Of a stretch of DNA of 64,000 bases, positions 1-8,955 are shown one piece after another. The DNA is from Yeguia hominis (GTDB lineage Bacteria > Bacillota > Clostridia > Oscillospirales > Acutalibacteraceae), in contig NZ_JACRSN010000002.1 in NCBI RefSeq assembly GCF_014384705.1, positions 177,362 through 241,361 on the forward strand, in the 5' to 3' direction. The stretch's first letter is position 1. Each line of letters begins with the position of its first letter. The position numbers were made by a program, and so were the translations under genes. The notes under the pieces are model-generated. The model was not told the DNA's origin, did no database searches, and saw only the letters and a program-made list of their open reading frames with translations.

Positions 1-155
1 AATGGCATCAACGCCTGGAACAGGCCGAATGCACCGGCCAGCTTACAGGCAAAGGAAAATGAGACCTTTTTGGCGGTTGCGCCGTTTGCGGCACTGACTG
101 CAAAGGCGTCCATGGAAAGGCCGACGGCAATTCCGAACAGTGAGATGTAATCCAA
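1..155 (-). CDS. mntP: Manganese efflux pump MntP, N-terminal part (cut by window edge)
   Basis: This is the first 51 codons of a leftward gene running off the left edge. It reads from a TTG codon at 155-153, preceded by a purine-rich AGGGGG ribosome site. The first predicted membrane helix holds the motif GLSMDAFAVSAANG, the hallmark of MntP (formerly YebN/DUF204), whose conserved Asp helps export Mn2+ across the cytoplasmic membrane. A good promoter lies upstream on the same strand. Only helix 1 and the start of helix 2 are visible, so completeness cannot be judged. The ATG-less start rests on family alignment and spacing. No yybP-ykoY manganese riboswitch was recognised in the short leader. 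Confidence 0.85.
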   Translation of the reverse strand, partial: MDYISLFGIAVGLSMDAFAVSAANGATAKKVSFSFACKLAGAFGLFQALMP

Positions 156-203
156 AGAAATGCCCCCTGAAAATTCGTTTTTTGCAAAAACGTGAATAGT
201 ACT

Positions 204-232
204 ATTTTATCAGACACAGGATTCAAAGTCAA
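204..232 (-). promoter_or_regulatory. Promoter of mntP
   Basis: On the minus strand TTGACT is followed by a 17-bp spacer and TAAAAT. This sigma-A-type promoter points at mntP and leaves a leader of about 40 nt. Confidence 0.7.
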
Positions 233-318
233 TTCAGCTAGATACTTTCTATGCGGCTTCCGCAGGAAGGTTTACGATGTATAAAAGGAAATCTTACAGA
301 GAAAGAGGGATTAGTTTC

Positions 319-1818
319 ATGAAGCAGGGAAGGTATATTTTATCATTGGATCAGGGAACAACGAGTTCCCGTGCGATTTTGTTCAGCGGACGCGGGGAAA
401 TCGTCGGTATGGGGCAAAAGACATTTCAGCAGCATTATCCGCAGCCGGGCTATGTAGAGCATGACGCGGAGGAGATTCTCTCCACGCAGATTTATGCGAT
501 GCATGCCGCTTTGGAAAATGCAGGCGTTTCCGCCGATCAGATCGATGCAATCGGCATCACGAACCAGCGCGAAACGACCGTAGCCTGGGACGCACAGACC
601 GGCAAGCCGATCTATCACGCAATTGTCTGGCAGTGCCGTCGTACGGCACCGGAATGCGAAAAGCTCAAGGCCGAAGGATGGGAAGACTATATCCACGAGA
701 CAACGGGTCTGATTTTGGACGCGTATTTCTCCGGCACCAAAATGAAATGGTACCTCGATAACGTTCCGGAGGCCAAGGCGCTTGCTGCAGAAGGCCGTCT
801 GCGCTTCGGCACCATCGACACCTGGCTGATCTACTGCCTGACCAAGGGCAAATCCTATGTGACGGATGTCTCCAATGCGTGCCGGACGATGCTGTTTGAT
901 ATCAACAAGCTTGCGTGGGATGAAAAAATCATGCAGCGCCTGGGAATTCCGGCGAGCGCACTGCCGCAGGTTGTGCAGTCGAGCGGAATCGTCGGCTATT
1001 GCAGCAGCGAGATTCTCGGCTGTGAAATTCCGATCGCGGGTATCGCGGGCGATCAGCCGTCGGCGTTGTTCGGACAGTGCTGCTTTGACGCCGGTATGGC
1101 CAAGAATACATACGGCACGGGCTGCTTCGTGCTGATGAACGCCGGTGACAAGCCGGTCATGTCGAAGTCCGGCCTGCTCACGACGATCGGCTGGCAGCTT
1201 GACGGCAAAGTCGCATATGCGCTCGAAGGCAGCGCCTTTAACGCCGGATCGGCAATCGACTGGCTGCGCGACGGACTGGAGTTGATCGAAAAGCCCTCAG
1301 AGGCCGATATGCTTGCAGAGAGCGTTGAAGATTGCGGCGGCGTCTATTTTGTTCCGGCCTTTACCGGACTCGGTGCGCCGTACTGGGATATGTATGCGCG
1401 CGGCGGCGTGATGGGCATGACGCGCGGCACCACGCGTGCGCATTTTGCCCGTGCGGTTCTGGAGAGCCTGGCGCTGGAAAGCTATGATCTCTTCCACGCA
1501 ATGGAAAACGATATCGGGATGAAAATCAAAGAGCTCCGCGTGGACGGCGGCGCCAGCAAGAGCCGCTTCCTGATGCAGTTCCAGTGCGATCTGCTCGAAT
1601 GCAGCGTTCTGCGTCCGGAGTGCCTCGAGACAACGGCGCTCGGTGCGGCCATGCTTGCCGGTCTTGCGGTCGGCATGTGGGACGGCCTCGACGAATTGCG
1701 CACAATCTGGAAGAGCCGCACGACCTTCCAGCCGGAAATGAGCAAAGAGTGGGTCGAACAGAAGGTCGCAAAATGGCACAAGGCGGTCGAGCGCTGCCTT
1801 GCCTGGGAAAAAGATTGA
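319..1818 (+). CDS. glpK: Glycerol kinase
   Basis: GlpK phosphorylates glycerol with ATP to sn-glycerol 3-phosphate in the cytoplasm, trapping imported glycerol. The 499-residue product has the usual length. It shows the FGGY-kinase N-terminal phosphate motif SLDQGTTSSRAILF, then IGITNQRETTVAWD, the glycerol-binding WQCRRT segment, and the second-domain motif GIAGDQPSALFGQ followed by KNTYGTGCF. The start at 319 is chosen over an upstream in-frame ATG at 277 because AGAGGGA lies at good spacing before it and family members begin just before YILSLDQG. No glpF or glpD is adjacent, so it looks monocistronic. A GC-rich hairpin follows the stop. Confidence 0.97.
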   Translation: MKQGRYILSLDQGTTSSRAILFSGRGEIVGMGQKTFQQHYPQPGYVEHDAEEILSTQIYAMHAALENAGVSADQIDAIGITNQRETTVAWDAQTGKPIYHAIVWQCRRTAPECEKLKAEGWEDYIHETTGLILDAYFSGTKMKWYLDNVPEAKALAAEGRLRFGTIDTWLIYCLTKGKSYVTDVSNACRTMLFDINKLAWDEKIMQRLGIPASALPQVVQSSGIVGYCSSEILGCEIPIAGIAGDQPSALFGQCCFDAGMAKNTYGTGCFVLMNAGDKPVMSKSGLLTTIGWQLDGKVAYALEGSAFNAGSAIDWLRDGLELIEKPSEADMLAESVEDCGGVYFVPAFTGLGAPYWDMYARGGVMGMTRGTTRAHFARAVLESLALESYDLFHAMENDIGMKIKELRVDGGASKSRFLMQFQCDLLECSVLRPECLETTALGAAMLAGLAVGMWDGLDELRTIWKSRTTFQPEMSKEWVEQKVAKWHKAVERCLAWEKD

Positions 1819-1835
1819 GAAAATTTGTGCAAGGG

Positions 1836-1862
1836 GGCACGGCGATCTGCCGTGCCTTCCGA
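1836..1862 (+). terminator. Probable terminator after glpK
   Basis: Stem GGCACGGC / GCCGTGCC (1836-1843 and 1849-1856) with a 5-nt loop directly follows glpK. The T tract after it is weak, so termination is likely but not certain. Confidence 0.5.
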
Positions 1863-2101
1863 TTTGAGCCGGGTGTTTCTCTAAAAAGGCTCCGTCCGAA
1901 TAGATTGCGGGCCGAAAACGGTATAGACAGGCACAGAAGGTGTGAAACTAAATGGGATTCCGGTTTGCAAATCGGTGACAGAAATGGATGTGGGAATGGT
2001 TTGTCTGTGAGCGGGCGCCTGTTTTCGGCAGCTTTTCCGGGTGACATTTTGAAAATATGCCCATATTCTTTAAAAAGTATGTACAGTCAGGGGTTTTGAT
2101 G

Positions 2102-2716
2102 ATGATTTCGGTGATTGACTATGGAGCAGGAAATCTGGAGAGCGTGCGCAAGGCGTTTCACCATATCGGGTGCGAGGTCTGCCTGACTAAAGACCGGGCG
2201 CAGATTTTTCAGGCGGATGCCGTGGTATTGCCCGGTGTCGGCGCGTTTGGAGACGCGATGGGCGCGCTGCGGGATTCCGGCCTGATTCCGGCGATTCTTC
2301 GGGTTTTGTATACAGGTAAGCCGTTCCTCGGCATTTGCCTGGGACTGCAGCTGCTCTTCGACGAGAGCGAGGAAGCGCCCGGCATTCCGGGCCTCGGCAT
2401 TTTGCCGGGAAAAATTGCCCGGATTCCGGCGGGGGAGGGCCTCAAGATTCCGCATATCGGCTGGAATTCCCTCCGGCTTTCGCAGCAAAAAGGCGATCTT
2501 TTCCAGGGGCTTGAGCCGGAGCCGTACGTCTATTTTGTGCACTCCTATTACTTGCAGGCCGAAAACCGCGCGGATGTGACCGCGACGGCAGGATACGGCG
2601 TTTCGATTGACGCCGCCGTGCAGCGGGACAATCTCTGCGCCGTGCAGTTCCACCCGGAAAAAAGCGGGGAAACCGGTCTTGCAATGCTGCGGAATTTTGC
2701 AAAAATGGGAAAATAG
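2102..2716 (+). CDS. hisH: Imidazole glycerol phosphate synthase, glutaminase subunit HisH
   Basis: HisH is the class I glutamine amidotransferase subunit of IGP synthase. It releases ammonia from glutamine and channels it to HisF. The 204-residue protein has the nucleophile in FLGICLGLQ (Cys about residue 79) and the His/Glu pair in AVQFHPEKS. It starts at one of two tandem ATGs (2099 or 2102) behind AGGGG; 2102 gives the family start MISVIDYGAGN. hisF follows after 12 bp, giving an obvious two-gene operon. Oddly, no other his gene is present nearby. Confidence 0.95.
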   Translation: MISVIDYGAGNLESVRKAFHHIGCEVCLTKDRAQIFQADAVVLPGVGAFGDAMGALRDSGLIPAILRVLYTGKPFLGICLGLQLLFDESEEAPGIPGLGILPGKIARIPAGEGLKIPHIGWNSLRLSQQKGDLFQGLEPEPYVYFVHSYYLQAENRADVTATAGYGVSIDAAVQRDNLCAVQFHPEKSGETGLAMLRNFAKMGK

Positions 2717-2728
2717 GAGGGACACACG

Positions 2729-3535
2729 ATGTATGCAAAACGGATTATTCCCTGTCTGGATGTCAAAAACGGCAGGGTTGTCAAGGGGACGAGCTTTGTC
2801 AATCTGCGGGATGCCGGAGATCCGGTTGCGGCGGCCGTTGCCTATAACGCACAGGGCGCAGATGAGCTGGTGCTCCTCGATATCACCGCCTCGTCCGATG
2901 CGCGTGCGATCATTCTGGACGTGGTCAGCGAAGTCGCTTCCCGGATTTTTATTCCGTTTACGGTCGGCGGCGGCATTCGCAGCGTCGAAGATTTTACCAT
3001 GCTGCTCCGGGCGGGCGCGGACAAGGTGTCCGTCAATTCGGCGGCGCTGCACAATCCGGAGCTGATTTGCCAGGCAGCGGAGAAATTCGGCAGCCAGTGC
3101 GTGGTGTGCGCAATTGACGCCAAACGGCGCGCGCCGCAGCAGGGAGACTGGCAGCCCTCTGACGGCTGGACCGTGTATCTGAACGGCGGACGGGTCGATA
3201 CGGGAAAAGACGCAATTCTCTGGGCGAAAGAGGCCGAACGCCTCGGCGCGGGAGAAATCCTTCTGACGAGCATGGATTGTGACGGCGGGAAGCAGGGGTA
3301 TGACCTCGAATTGACGCGCACGGTTTCGGAAGCGGTCGGAATTCCGGTCATCGCTTCGGGCGGCGCCGGCAAGATGGAGCATTTTTACGACGCCTTTACA
3401 CAGGGCAAGGCCGACGCGGTTTTGGCGGCGTCGCTGTTCCATTTCGGAGAAATTGCCATTCCGGATCTAAAGGCTTACCTTACCGGACGCGGGATTCCGG
3501 TTCGGCTGTGCGGCGAATCCGCCTCTGCGGATTGA
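2729..3535 (+). CDS. hisF: Imidazole glycerol phosphate synthase, cyclase subunit HisF
   Basis: HisF uses ammonia from HisH to convert PRFAR to imidazole glycerol phosphate and AICAR, the step linking histidine and purine synthesis. The 268-residue TIM barrel starts MYAKRIIPCLDVKNGRVVKG with the N-terminal catalytic Asp, and has FTVGGGIR and PVIASGGAG phosphate-binding loops and the second catalytic Asp in SMDCDGGKQGYD. It is slightly longer than the usual 252 residues through a C-terminal tail. An AGGAGG site precedes the ATG. It is paired only with hisH here. Confidence 0.96.
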   Translation: MYAKRIIPCLDVKNGRVVKGTSFVNLRDAGDPVAAAVAYNAQGADELVLLDITASSDARAIILDVVSEVASRIFIPFTVGGGIRSVEDFTMLLRAGADKVSVNSAALHNPELICQAAEKFGSQCVVCAIDAKRRAPQQGDWQPSDGWTVYLNGGRVDTGKDAILWAKEAERLGAGEILLTSMDCDGGKQGYDLELTRTVSEAVGIPVIASGGAGKMEHFYDAFTQGKADAVLAASLFHFGEIAIPDLKAYLTGRGIPVRLCGESASAD

Positions 3536-3961
3536 TTTTTAGGATTAATTTTTAGAAAAAGCGGACGCAGGGCGAAACAGCGATTGCGCAGCAGGAATTC
3601 TGTTTTGCAGACCGATTGGAAAAGCCGGTTTGCGCGCCTGTGCGGACGCCCGGACCGCGCAGCAAAAGCCGGTTTACACGGCGGATTTTTTGCAGAGAAA
3701 CGCCCCAAGAGAGGAGTTTGCAAGGCGATCTGGCAGCCCCTGCGGGGTACCCGCTTTGTTGCAGATGCGCGTGCAAATGCCGCAGGTACGGCTTTGGCTT
3801 AAGGCGGTATCTGGCGAGAGACGCGCCGGATCCGATTCTCTGCGCGAGAACGGTCCGCAGCCGGCAGGACAGGTTTTTGTATTCATAGCATGCTTTTCGG
3901 AGCGGTTTCGTCCGGTACATCTCATGGGTGCTGCCGCTTCATATGGAAAGGAGCAAATTTG
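3536..3961. other. Intergenic region, nothing recognised
   Basis: 426 bp between hisF and the lactonase. Reading frames on both strands look compositional, lack family motifs and lack ribosome sites. I see no clear promoter, terminator or RNA. Confidence 0.5.
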
Positions 3962-5007
3962 ATGAAATCTTACGGATTGTTGGTCGGCGTGAATGACACT
4001 GCCGGCGGAATTGAAAGCTGGGTGTTCTGCCCGGAAGAAAATCGACTTTCGCGCTTGCGGCAGGAAGATGCATTTCCGAAAATCTCCTATTTGACCCGCA
4101 ATGCAGAAAAGACGCTGGCCTGTGTGCGGTGGATGGAGACGGGCCGGCGATCCGAACGTATCGGATCTGTACCGGCAGCCTTGTGCCGTGCAGCGTCGCT
4201 GCGCCTGTCGAAAACGGGCTTTGCCACGTCAGCATCACGCCGGCACAGGATCGGATTTTGACGTCCAGTTATACAGAAGGTCATGTCTGTGTGTATGCAC
4301 TGGGAGAAGACGGAACGATCGGCGCACGCATCGGACATGTCCAGCAGGTCGGCAGCAGTATCAATCCGGATCGGCAGGAGGCTTCCCATGCACATTCGCT
4401 GTTTCCTGCGCCGGATGGAAACAGGATCGTGGTCTGCGATCTCGGCGCGGATACGCTGACGGTTTATGCGCTGCAGCCGGACGGCAGCCTCTGCAAAAAG
4501 CAGGTCTGGAACGCGCGTCCCGGAACCGGCCCGCGGCACTTTGAATTCCACCCGAACGGAAAATGGGGCTACCTGCTGACAGAGCTGAGCGCCGAGGTGA
4601 TCCTGTTTGCGCAGAATGCAGACGGCACGCTGACCGAGTGCCGGACCGTTTCGACGCTTCCGGCAGAATTTTCGGGCGATAATTTGGCGGCGGAGCTTCG
4701 CCTTTCTGCGGACCGCCGGTTTTTGTATGTCTCCAACCGCGGGTACAATCATGTCGCCTGGTTTGCGGTTTCGCCGGAGGATGGAACACTTTCTTACTGC
4801 GGAGAGGTCGAAACAGCGGGCTGGCCCAGAGAGTTGGAGGTTTCCACGGACGGCGCGTTTGTATTTGTGCTGGAGGAACCGTCAGCGTCGTATGCAGGCG
4901 GTCTGGAAGTGTTTTCCGCGGACGCCCGGACCGGCGCGCTCCGCAATATCGGGGTTTCTGCGGATATCCCGCACGCCCAGACGTTTGTCTATTGTGAAAT
5001 GGAATAA
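3962..5007 (+). pseudogene. Lactonase-family beta-propeller protein (6-phosphogluconolactonase/YbhE type), frameshifted
   Basis: The family hydrolyses 6-phosphogluconolactone or related sugar lactones with a seven-bladed propeller. The start ATG at 3962 follows AAAGGAG and opens a frame reading MKSYGLLVGVNDTAGG up to TLACV. The rest of the protein (VDGDGPAIRTYRI, PRHFEFHPNGKWGYLL, RFLYVSNRGYNHVAWF, GGWPRELEV-like blades) continues in another frame. The switch lies near 4120-4130, where one missing base would restore a continuous protein of 348 residues, the normal family length. So there is a single-base deletion, either real or a sequencing error. Without correction the product would stop near 4261. 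No slippery heptamer suggests programmed frameshifting. Confidence 0.8.
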
Positions 5008-5247
5008 GAGCAAGCGGCCCTTTTTCAGGTGCGGCTTGATCGGCATTCGGATATCAGTGCACGGCCCGGAGTGCCGTTTTGACGCAACCTGTTTGCCGGG
5101 CGCAAAACCAAACCGGTTTCCGGTCCTGTCTTTTCATACATAGAAAAAATCGCTTTTTTTCATGAAAAAGCCCATGGGAAGGGAAAGAACGGATCAGCCG
5201 CAAAATGAAACGGAAATTGGAATCTGTACAAAAATCCTGAAAAAATG

Positions 5248-5300
5248 AAACCCGGTGTTCTTCTGTACCGAAATCGGCCCAGAAAGGACGCCGGGTTTTG
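5248..5300 (+). terminator. Possible terminator of the lactonase gene
   Basis: AAACCCGG at 5248-5255 can pair with CCGGGTTT at 5291-5298. The intervening loop is long (about 35 nt) and the T run is short. Confidence 0.35.
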
Positions 5301-5474
5301 CGCACAATTTTCTGTGGTTCTTGCGGTGTGAGCAAGGTGCATTGCGCCCATTTTTGCAGAGAAAATGAGGCGCATTTCCTCTGCAAAAACAAATGAATAG
5401 CAGACGGATGACGCGCAGCAAGCGGACAGCATGCAAAACAGGCGACGCGCAGCAGACAGCGCGCAGCAAACATA

Positions 5475-5523
5475 AAAAACCAGGATCTGAAAAGCCGAAA
5501 CGGGCAATTCGATCCTGGTTTTT
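5475..5523 (-). terminator. Bidirectional terminator between lactonase and ABC operon
   Basis: A 13-bp perfect stem AAAAACCAGGATC / GATCCTGGTTTTT carries a T tract on either strand. On the minus strand it lies 20 bp beyond the ABC ATPase stop and should end that operon. Confidence 0.85.
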
Positions 5524-5542
5524 GTGTGTTGAATGTTGTGCG

Positions 5543-6286
5543 TTAAATAATTTTGGAAAGGAAGCTCTGGAGACGGTCGCTCTTCGGATGATTGAAAATC
5601 TCATCCGGTGTGCCGTCCTCTATGATTTTTCCGCCGTCCATGAAGATGACACGAGTCGCAACCTCGCGGGCAAAGCCCATCTCGTGCGTGACGACGGCCA
5701 TGGTCATGCCGCCGTGGGCCAGATCCTTCATAACGTCCAGCACTTCGCCGACCATTTCCGGGTCGAGTGCGCTGGTCGGTTCGTCAAACAGCATCACGTC
5801 AGGGCTCATGCACAGCGCACGTACAATGGCGATTCGCTGTTTTTGTCCGCCGGAAAGCTGCGAGGGATAGGCAGAGGCGCGGTCGGCAAGGCCGACGCGT
5901 TCGAGTAATTCCATCGCTTTGGCTTCCGCCTCTGCTTTGGGCATTTTGAGCAGCTTCACCGGGCCGATGGTCATGTTTTTCAAAATGGTCATATGCGGGA
6001 AGAGGTTGAACTGCTGGAAAACCATGCCCATTTTTCTGCGGTGAATGTTGATGTCCACCTTCGGATCGGTGATATCGACGCCCTCAAAACGGATGGTTCC
6101 GCCGGTGGGAACCTCCAGAAGGTTCAGACAGCGCAGAAAGGTGGATTTTCCGGAACCGGAAGGCCCGATAATGACCGTGACGTCGCCTTTGTTGATGGTG
6201 GTGGAAACACCGTCGAGCGCGGCAAGATCGCCGAATTTCTTTTCGAGTCCCTCAACGGTAATGAGGGGAGCAGTATTAGTGGTCAC
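5543..6286 (-). CDS. Polar amino acid ABC transporter, ATP-binding protein
   Basis: Cytoplasmic ATPase of a PAAT-type importer (GlnQ/HisP family), 247 residues. It has Walker A GPSGSGKST, signature LSGGQKQRIAIVRAL, Walker B VMLFDEPTSALDP and the switch His in VTHEMGFA. I place the start at the GTG at 6286, which follows AGGAGG with good spacing; longer frames into the permease lack a ribosome site. It overlaps the permease stop by 11 bp, so the two are translationally coupled. Substrate specificity cannot be read from the sequence. Confidence 0.93.
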   Translation of the reverse strand: MTTNTAPLITVEGLEKKFGDLAALDGVSTTINKGDVTVIIGPSGSGKSTFLRCLNLLEVPTGGTIRFEGVDITDPKVDINIHRRKMGMVFQQFNLFPHMTILKNMTIGPVKLLKMPKAEAEAKAMELLERVGLADRASAYPSQLSGGQKQRIAIVRALCMSPDVMLFDEPTSALDPEMVGEVLDVMKDLAHGGMTMAVVTHEMGFAREVATRVIFMDGGKIIEDGTPDEIFNHPKSDRLQSFLSKII

Positions 6287-6998
6287 TGTTGCGCAGCCTC
6301 CTTTCCAGACAGTTGACGCCGTAGGAGAGAACCAGAACGACGACAAGATAGATCAGCGCGACGGCCAGCAGCGGGAGAAAAGCATTGTAGGTGATGCTGC
6401 GGATGATGTTGCCGCCTTTGGTCAGGTCGTCCATCGCGATGTAACCAGCAATCGAGGTCTCTTTGAGCAATACGACAAGCTCGTTGCCGAGTGCGGGCAG
6501 AACCGTTTTGATGGTCTGCGGCATGACGATATAGTACATGGTCTGGATGTAGTTGAATCCAAGGCTCCGGCCGGCTTCGGACTGTCCGGCGTCGATGCTC
6601 ATAATGCCGCCGCGGATGATTTCAGCCGTATACGCGCCGGAGTTCAGGCCGAACGCCAGAACGGCAACCAGCAGCTTCGGCACATTGACCGAGGCGAAAA
6701 TGCCGAAATAGATGAGGAGAACCTGCACCATGACCGGCGTTCCGCGGATGACGGTGAGATACAGCCGGCAGATGGCGTTGCCGATTTTCAGCTTGCCGGT
6801 TTTGTCGTGCGTTGCGCGGATGATGGCCACCAGGAAGCCGATGACAAATCCGAGCAGAACCGCCAAAACGGTGATTTGCAGGGTGACCAGAAGGCCGTCC
6901 CAGAGGTAGCGCCAGCGATCTTCTTTGATAAAACATTTATAAAAAAGATCGGAGAGATACTGCCAGGTGTTCGAAAACCAGGCGAAAATTGCATTCAT
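6276..6998 (-). CDS. Polar amino acid ABC transporter, permease
   Basis: Membrane permease of the same importer, about 240 residues with several hydrophobic segments and the HisMQ/GlnP EAA-loop segment around SEAGRSLGFNYIQTMYYIV(M)P. The start is ambiguous: ATG at 6998 or an in-frame GTG at 7004, both behind AGGTAGG. It lies between the binding protein (upstream, separated by a hairpin) and the ATPase (overlapping). A single permease gene suggests a homodimeric channel. Confidence 0.93.
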   Translation of the reverse strand: MNAIFAWFSNTWQYLSDLFYKCFIKEDRWRYLWDGLLVTLQITVLAVLLGFVIGFLVAIIRATHDKTGKLKIGNAICRLYLTVIRGTPVMVQVLLIYFGIFASVNVPKLLVAVLAFGLNSGAYTAEIIRGGIMSIDAGQSEAGRSLGFNYIQTMYYIVMPQTIKTVLPALGNELVVLLKETSIAGYIAMDDLTKGGNIIRSITYNAFLPLLAVALIYLVVVLVLSYGVNCLERRLRNSDH

Positions 6999-7029
6999 GT
7001 CCACAACATCCTACCTTTTCCATTACGGC

Positions 7030-7062
7030 GAAAGCGCACCGGGGGATGCCCGGCACGCTTTC
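7030..7062 (-). terminator. Intercistronic hairpin between binding protein and permease
   Basis: A long stem with mismatches (GAAAGCG, GCCGGG pairing with CCCCGG, CGCTTTC) around a short loop lies between the two cistrons with no T tract. Such hairpins often protect or partly terminate, giving more binding protein than permease. That role is inferred. Confidence 0.45.
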
Positions 7063-7095
7063 TGGGAAATATCAAAACGAGCGTACGAATTCGTG

Positions 7096-7848
7096 TTATT
7101 CTGCGATGTATTTGTCGATGATCTGCTGCAGTTCGCCGGAATCTTTGAGCTCCTGGATTGCCTTGTTGATATCGGCAAGCAGCGCGTCGTTGTTCTTTGA
7201 AAGCGCCAGTGCGTATTCTTCCGAGATGCTGCCGCTTTCGAGAATCTTCAGGCCTTCGTTTTCTTCTACGAACACTTTTGCCGGCTCGTTGTCGATGACA
7301 ACCGCGTCGATTTTTCCCTGTGCAAGTGCCTGAACCGCTTCAAAGCCCTTGGAATACCGTTCGAGGCTTGCGACCTCACCAAAGTTGCCCCAATCGACAA
7401 AGGTGTCGCCGGTGGTGCCCTGCTGGACGCCGACCTTAAGGCCCGTCAAGTCGCCGTTATTGGTGGAATCTTCGCGTACGATGATGACCTGAATGGCGTT
7501 TGCATACGGATCAGAGAAGTTGACTTCTTCTTTCCGTTCGTCGGTGACGGTGATGCCGGCAGCGCCGACATCCGCTTTGCCGGAAGTGATGGCCGGAATG
7601 ATGGAGTCAAATTCCATATCTTCTACAACCAGCTCTTTGCCGAGTTTCTTGGCAACGGCGTTCATGATATCGATGTCGATGCCCACAAAGCCGTCGCCGG
7701 ATTTGGACTCAAACGGCGGGAATTCCGCGTTGGTCGCCATGATGAGTTTGTCGCTTTCTGCGCTGCCGCTGCTGGAGCAAGCCGGGAAGCAGCAAAGAAG
7801 CAGGCAAACGGCCAATACCGCAAGAACAATTTTTTTCAGTGCCTTCAT
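7096..7848 (-). CDS. Polar amino acid ABC transporter, substrate-binding lipoprotein
   Basis: Extracytoplasmic family 3 solute-binding protein, 250 residues. It has a lipoprotein signal peptide with a lipobox at CCFPACSS, then ATNAEFPPFE, the GIDIDIMNAVAKKLG segment and ADVGAAGITVTDERKEEVNFS typical of glutamine/arginine/cystine binding proteins. AGGAGG stands before the ATG. It is the first gene of the leftward operon with permease and ATPase downstream, transcribed from the promoter at 7905-7933. Confidence 0.94.
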   Translation of the reverse strand: MKALKKIVLAVLAVCLLLCCFPACSSSGSAESDKLIMATNAEFPPFESKSGDGFVGIDIDIMNAVAKKLGKELVVEDMEFDSIIPAITSGKADVGAAGITVTDERKEEVNFSDPYANAIQVIIVREDSTNNGDLTGLKVGVQQGTTGDTFVDWGNFGEVASLERYSKGFEAVQALAQGKIDAVVIDNEPAKVFVEENEGLKILESGSISEEYALALSKNNDALLADINKAIQELKDSGELQQIIDKYIAE

Positions 7849-8205
7849 GATGGTTCATCCTCCTGGAAAATCATTTGAGTTGTATTTCTCATGTAACGAG
7901 ACTTATTATAATACAGCTTTTGTGCATAATCAAGAGAATTGTTGCAAGAATATCCAGGCGAATTTTCGATGGTTTTTGTAATAATATACAGAAGGATGTA
8001 TTTTATAGCCGACAAAACGACGGATGGCATTTGCAGGGAATGCAGTTCAAAAAAAGAATAAAACCTAGGAAAATTCAGCGTTTTTTCAAAAAGTCGCAAG
8101 AAAAAAGCGCGGGAAAACACCGCGCCGAACGTCAAAATGCAAAAATCTTGTGAATATTCATATTGTTTAGAATAATTATACAGTATATTATTTAGAATAT
8201 ACAAA
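7849..8205. other. Intergenic region carrying the ABC operon promoter
   Basis: 357 bp, markedly AT-rich. Apart from the promoter at 7905-7933, I recognise no gene or RNA in it. Confidence 0.5.
7905..7933 (-). promoter_or_regulatory. Promoter of the amino acid ABC operon
   Basis: On the minus strand TTGATT, a 17-bp spacer and a perfect TATAAT lie about 55 bp upstream of the binding-protein ATG. Confidence 0.8.
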
Positions 8206-8733
8206 TCATTTTTTGAAAAAGCCGCCCCAGACCAGTTTTGTCTCATCCACGACGAGAAAGGCTGCGGGGTCATACTGCTGCACAAGCGCCTTGAGCGCGC
8301 CGGTTTGCCGTTTGGCAATCTGAATGATGAGCATGTATTTTTCGTCGGTCAGCTCGGATCCGGCGGCGCTGACGACCGACATGCCGTATCCCGCCTCCCG
8401 GATTGCCCGGATCAGTTCCCGGTCTTTTCCCGTTGTAATGACGCGCACCTCGACGTATCCGCTGATCAGCTTGTCGGCAAGCAGTCCGCCGAGATAGGTG
8501 CCGGCCGCAAAGCCGCCCGCATATGCCGTCACGATGAGCAGGCTGCTTCCGGCGGCGTCGAGCGCCTCGCGGACGATCAGAAACCAGATGCCGACCTCCA
8601 AAAATCCGCAGAGCGCTGCGAAAAGGTGTTTTTCCTTTACGGTCAGCACCATCCGCACGGTTCCGAGAGAGACGTCTAAGATCCGGCTGAAGAATATTTT
8701 GACGCACATGAGCAGCAGCGCGCTGTCCGGCAT
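8206..8733 (-). CDS. UPF0316/DUF2179 family membrane protein
   Basis: A 175-residue protein with three hydrophobic segments at the N-terminus (residues about 5-85, including GFLEVGIWFLIV and AYAGGFAAGTYLGG) and a C-terminal soluble DUF2179 domain. That domain includes VRVITTGKDRELIRAIREAG and the end DETKLVWGGFFKK. This matches the UPF0316 (YebE-like) family of unknown function. The ATG at 8733 follows AGGACGGG. A much longer open frame upstream is rejected because it runs through the oppositely oriented neighbour and carries no family signal. It is divergent from the AllA-like gene. Confidence 0.85.
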   Translation of the reverse strand: MPDSALLLMCVKIFFSRILDVSLGTVRMVLTVKEKHLFAALCGFLEVGIWFLIVREALDAAGSSLLIVTAYAGGFAAGTYLGGLLADKLISGYVEVRVITTGKDRELIRAIREAGYGMSVVSAAGSELTDEKYMLIIQIAKRQTGALKALVQQYDPAAFLVVDETKLVWGGFFKK

Positions 8734-8955
8734 GAAAATCCCGTCCTTTTTTGAAATCTCTGGGCCTGCAAATGCCGGTCCGTGTATCCTTTGGTATGGC
8801 CGGATGCGGCAAAAATATACCTTCTGCGCGCGCGCGATTGTATCCAAAATCGTTGGATTCGCGCATGGTAAAATCTGCTGAAAAGTGTTAAAATCAGAAC
8901 AGAAATTTGATTGTTCCGGCGCTTGCTGCCGGAGCGGAAGATCGGAGGAACGAAC

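Larger units (their letters stand above)
5008..5542. other. Intergenic region with two terminator-like hairpins
   Basis: 535 bp between converging genes. It holds a possible hairpin at 5248-5298 and a strong bidirectional terminator at 5475-5523. No gene was recognised. Confidence 0.5.

Noticed and set aside
3552..3920. 122-codon frame on the minus strand after hisF
   Set aside because: No ribosome site and no recognisable domain; its composition is like non-coding neighbours.
4110..4140. Programmed frameshift in the lactonase gene
   Set aside because: No slippery heptamer, downstream pseudoknot or family precedent. A one-base deletion is simpler.
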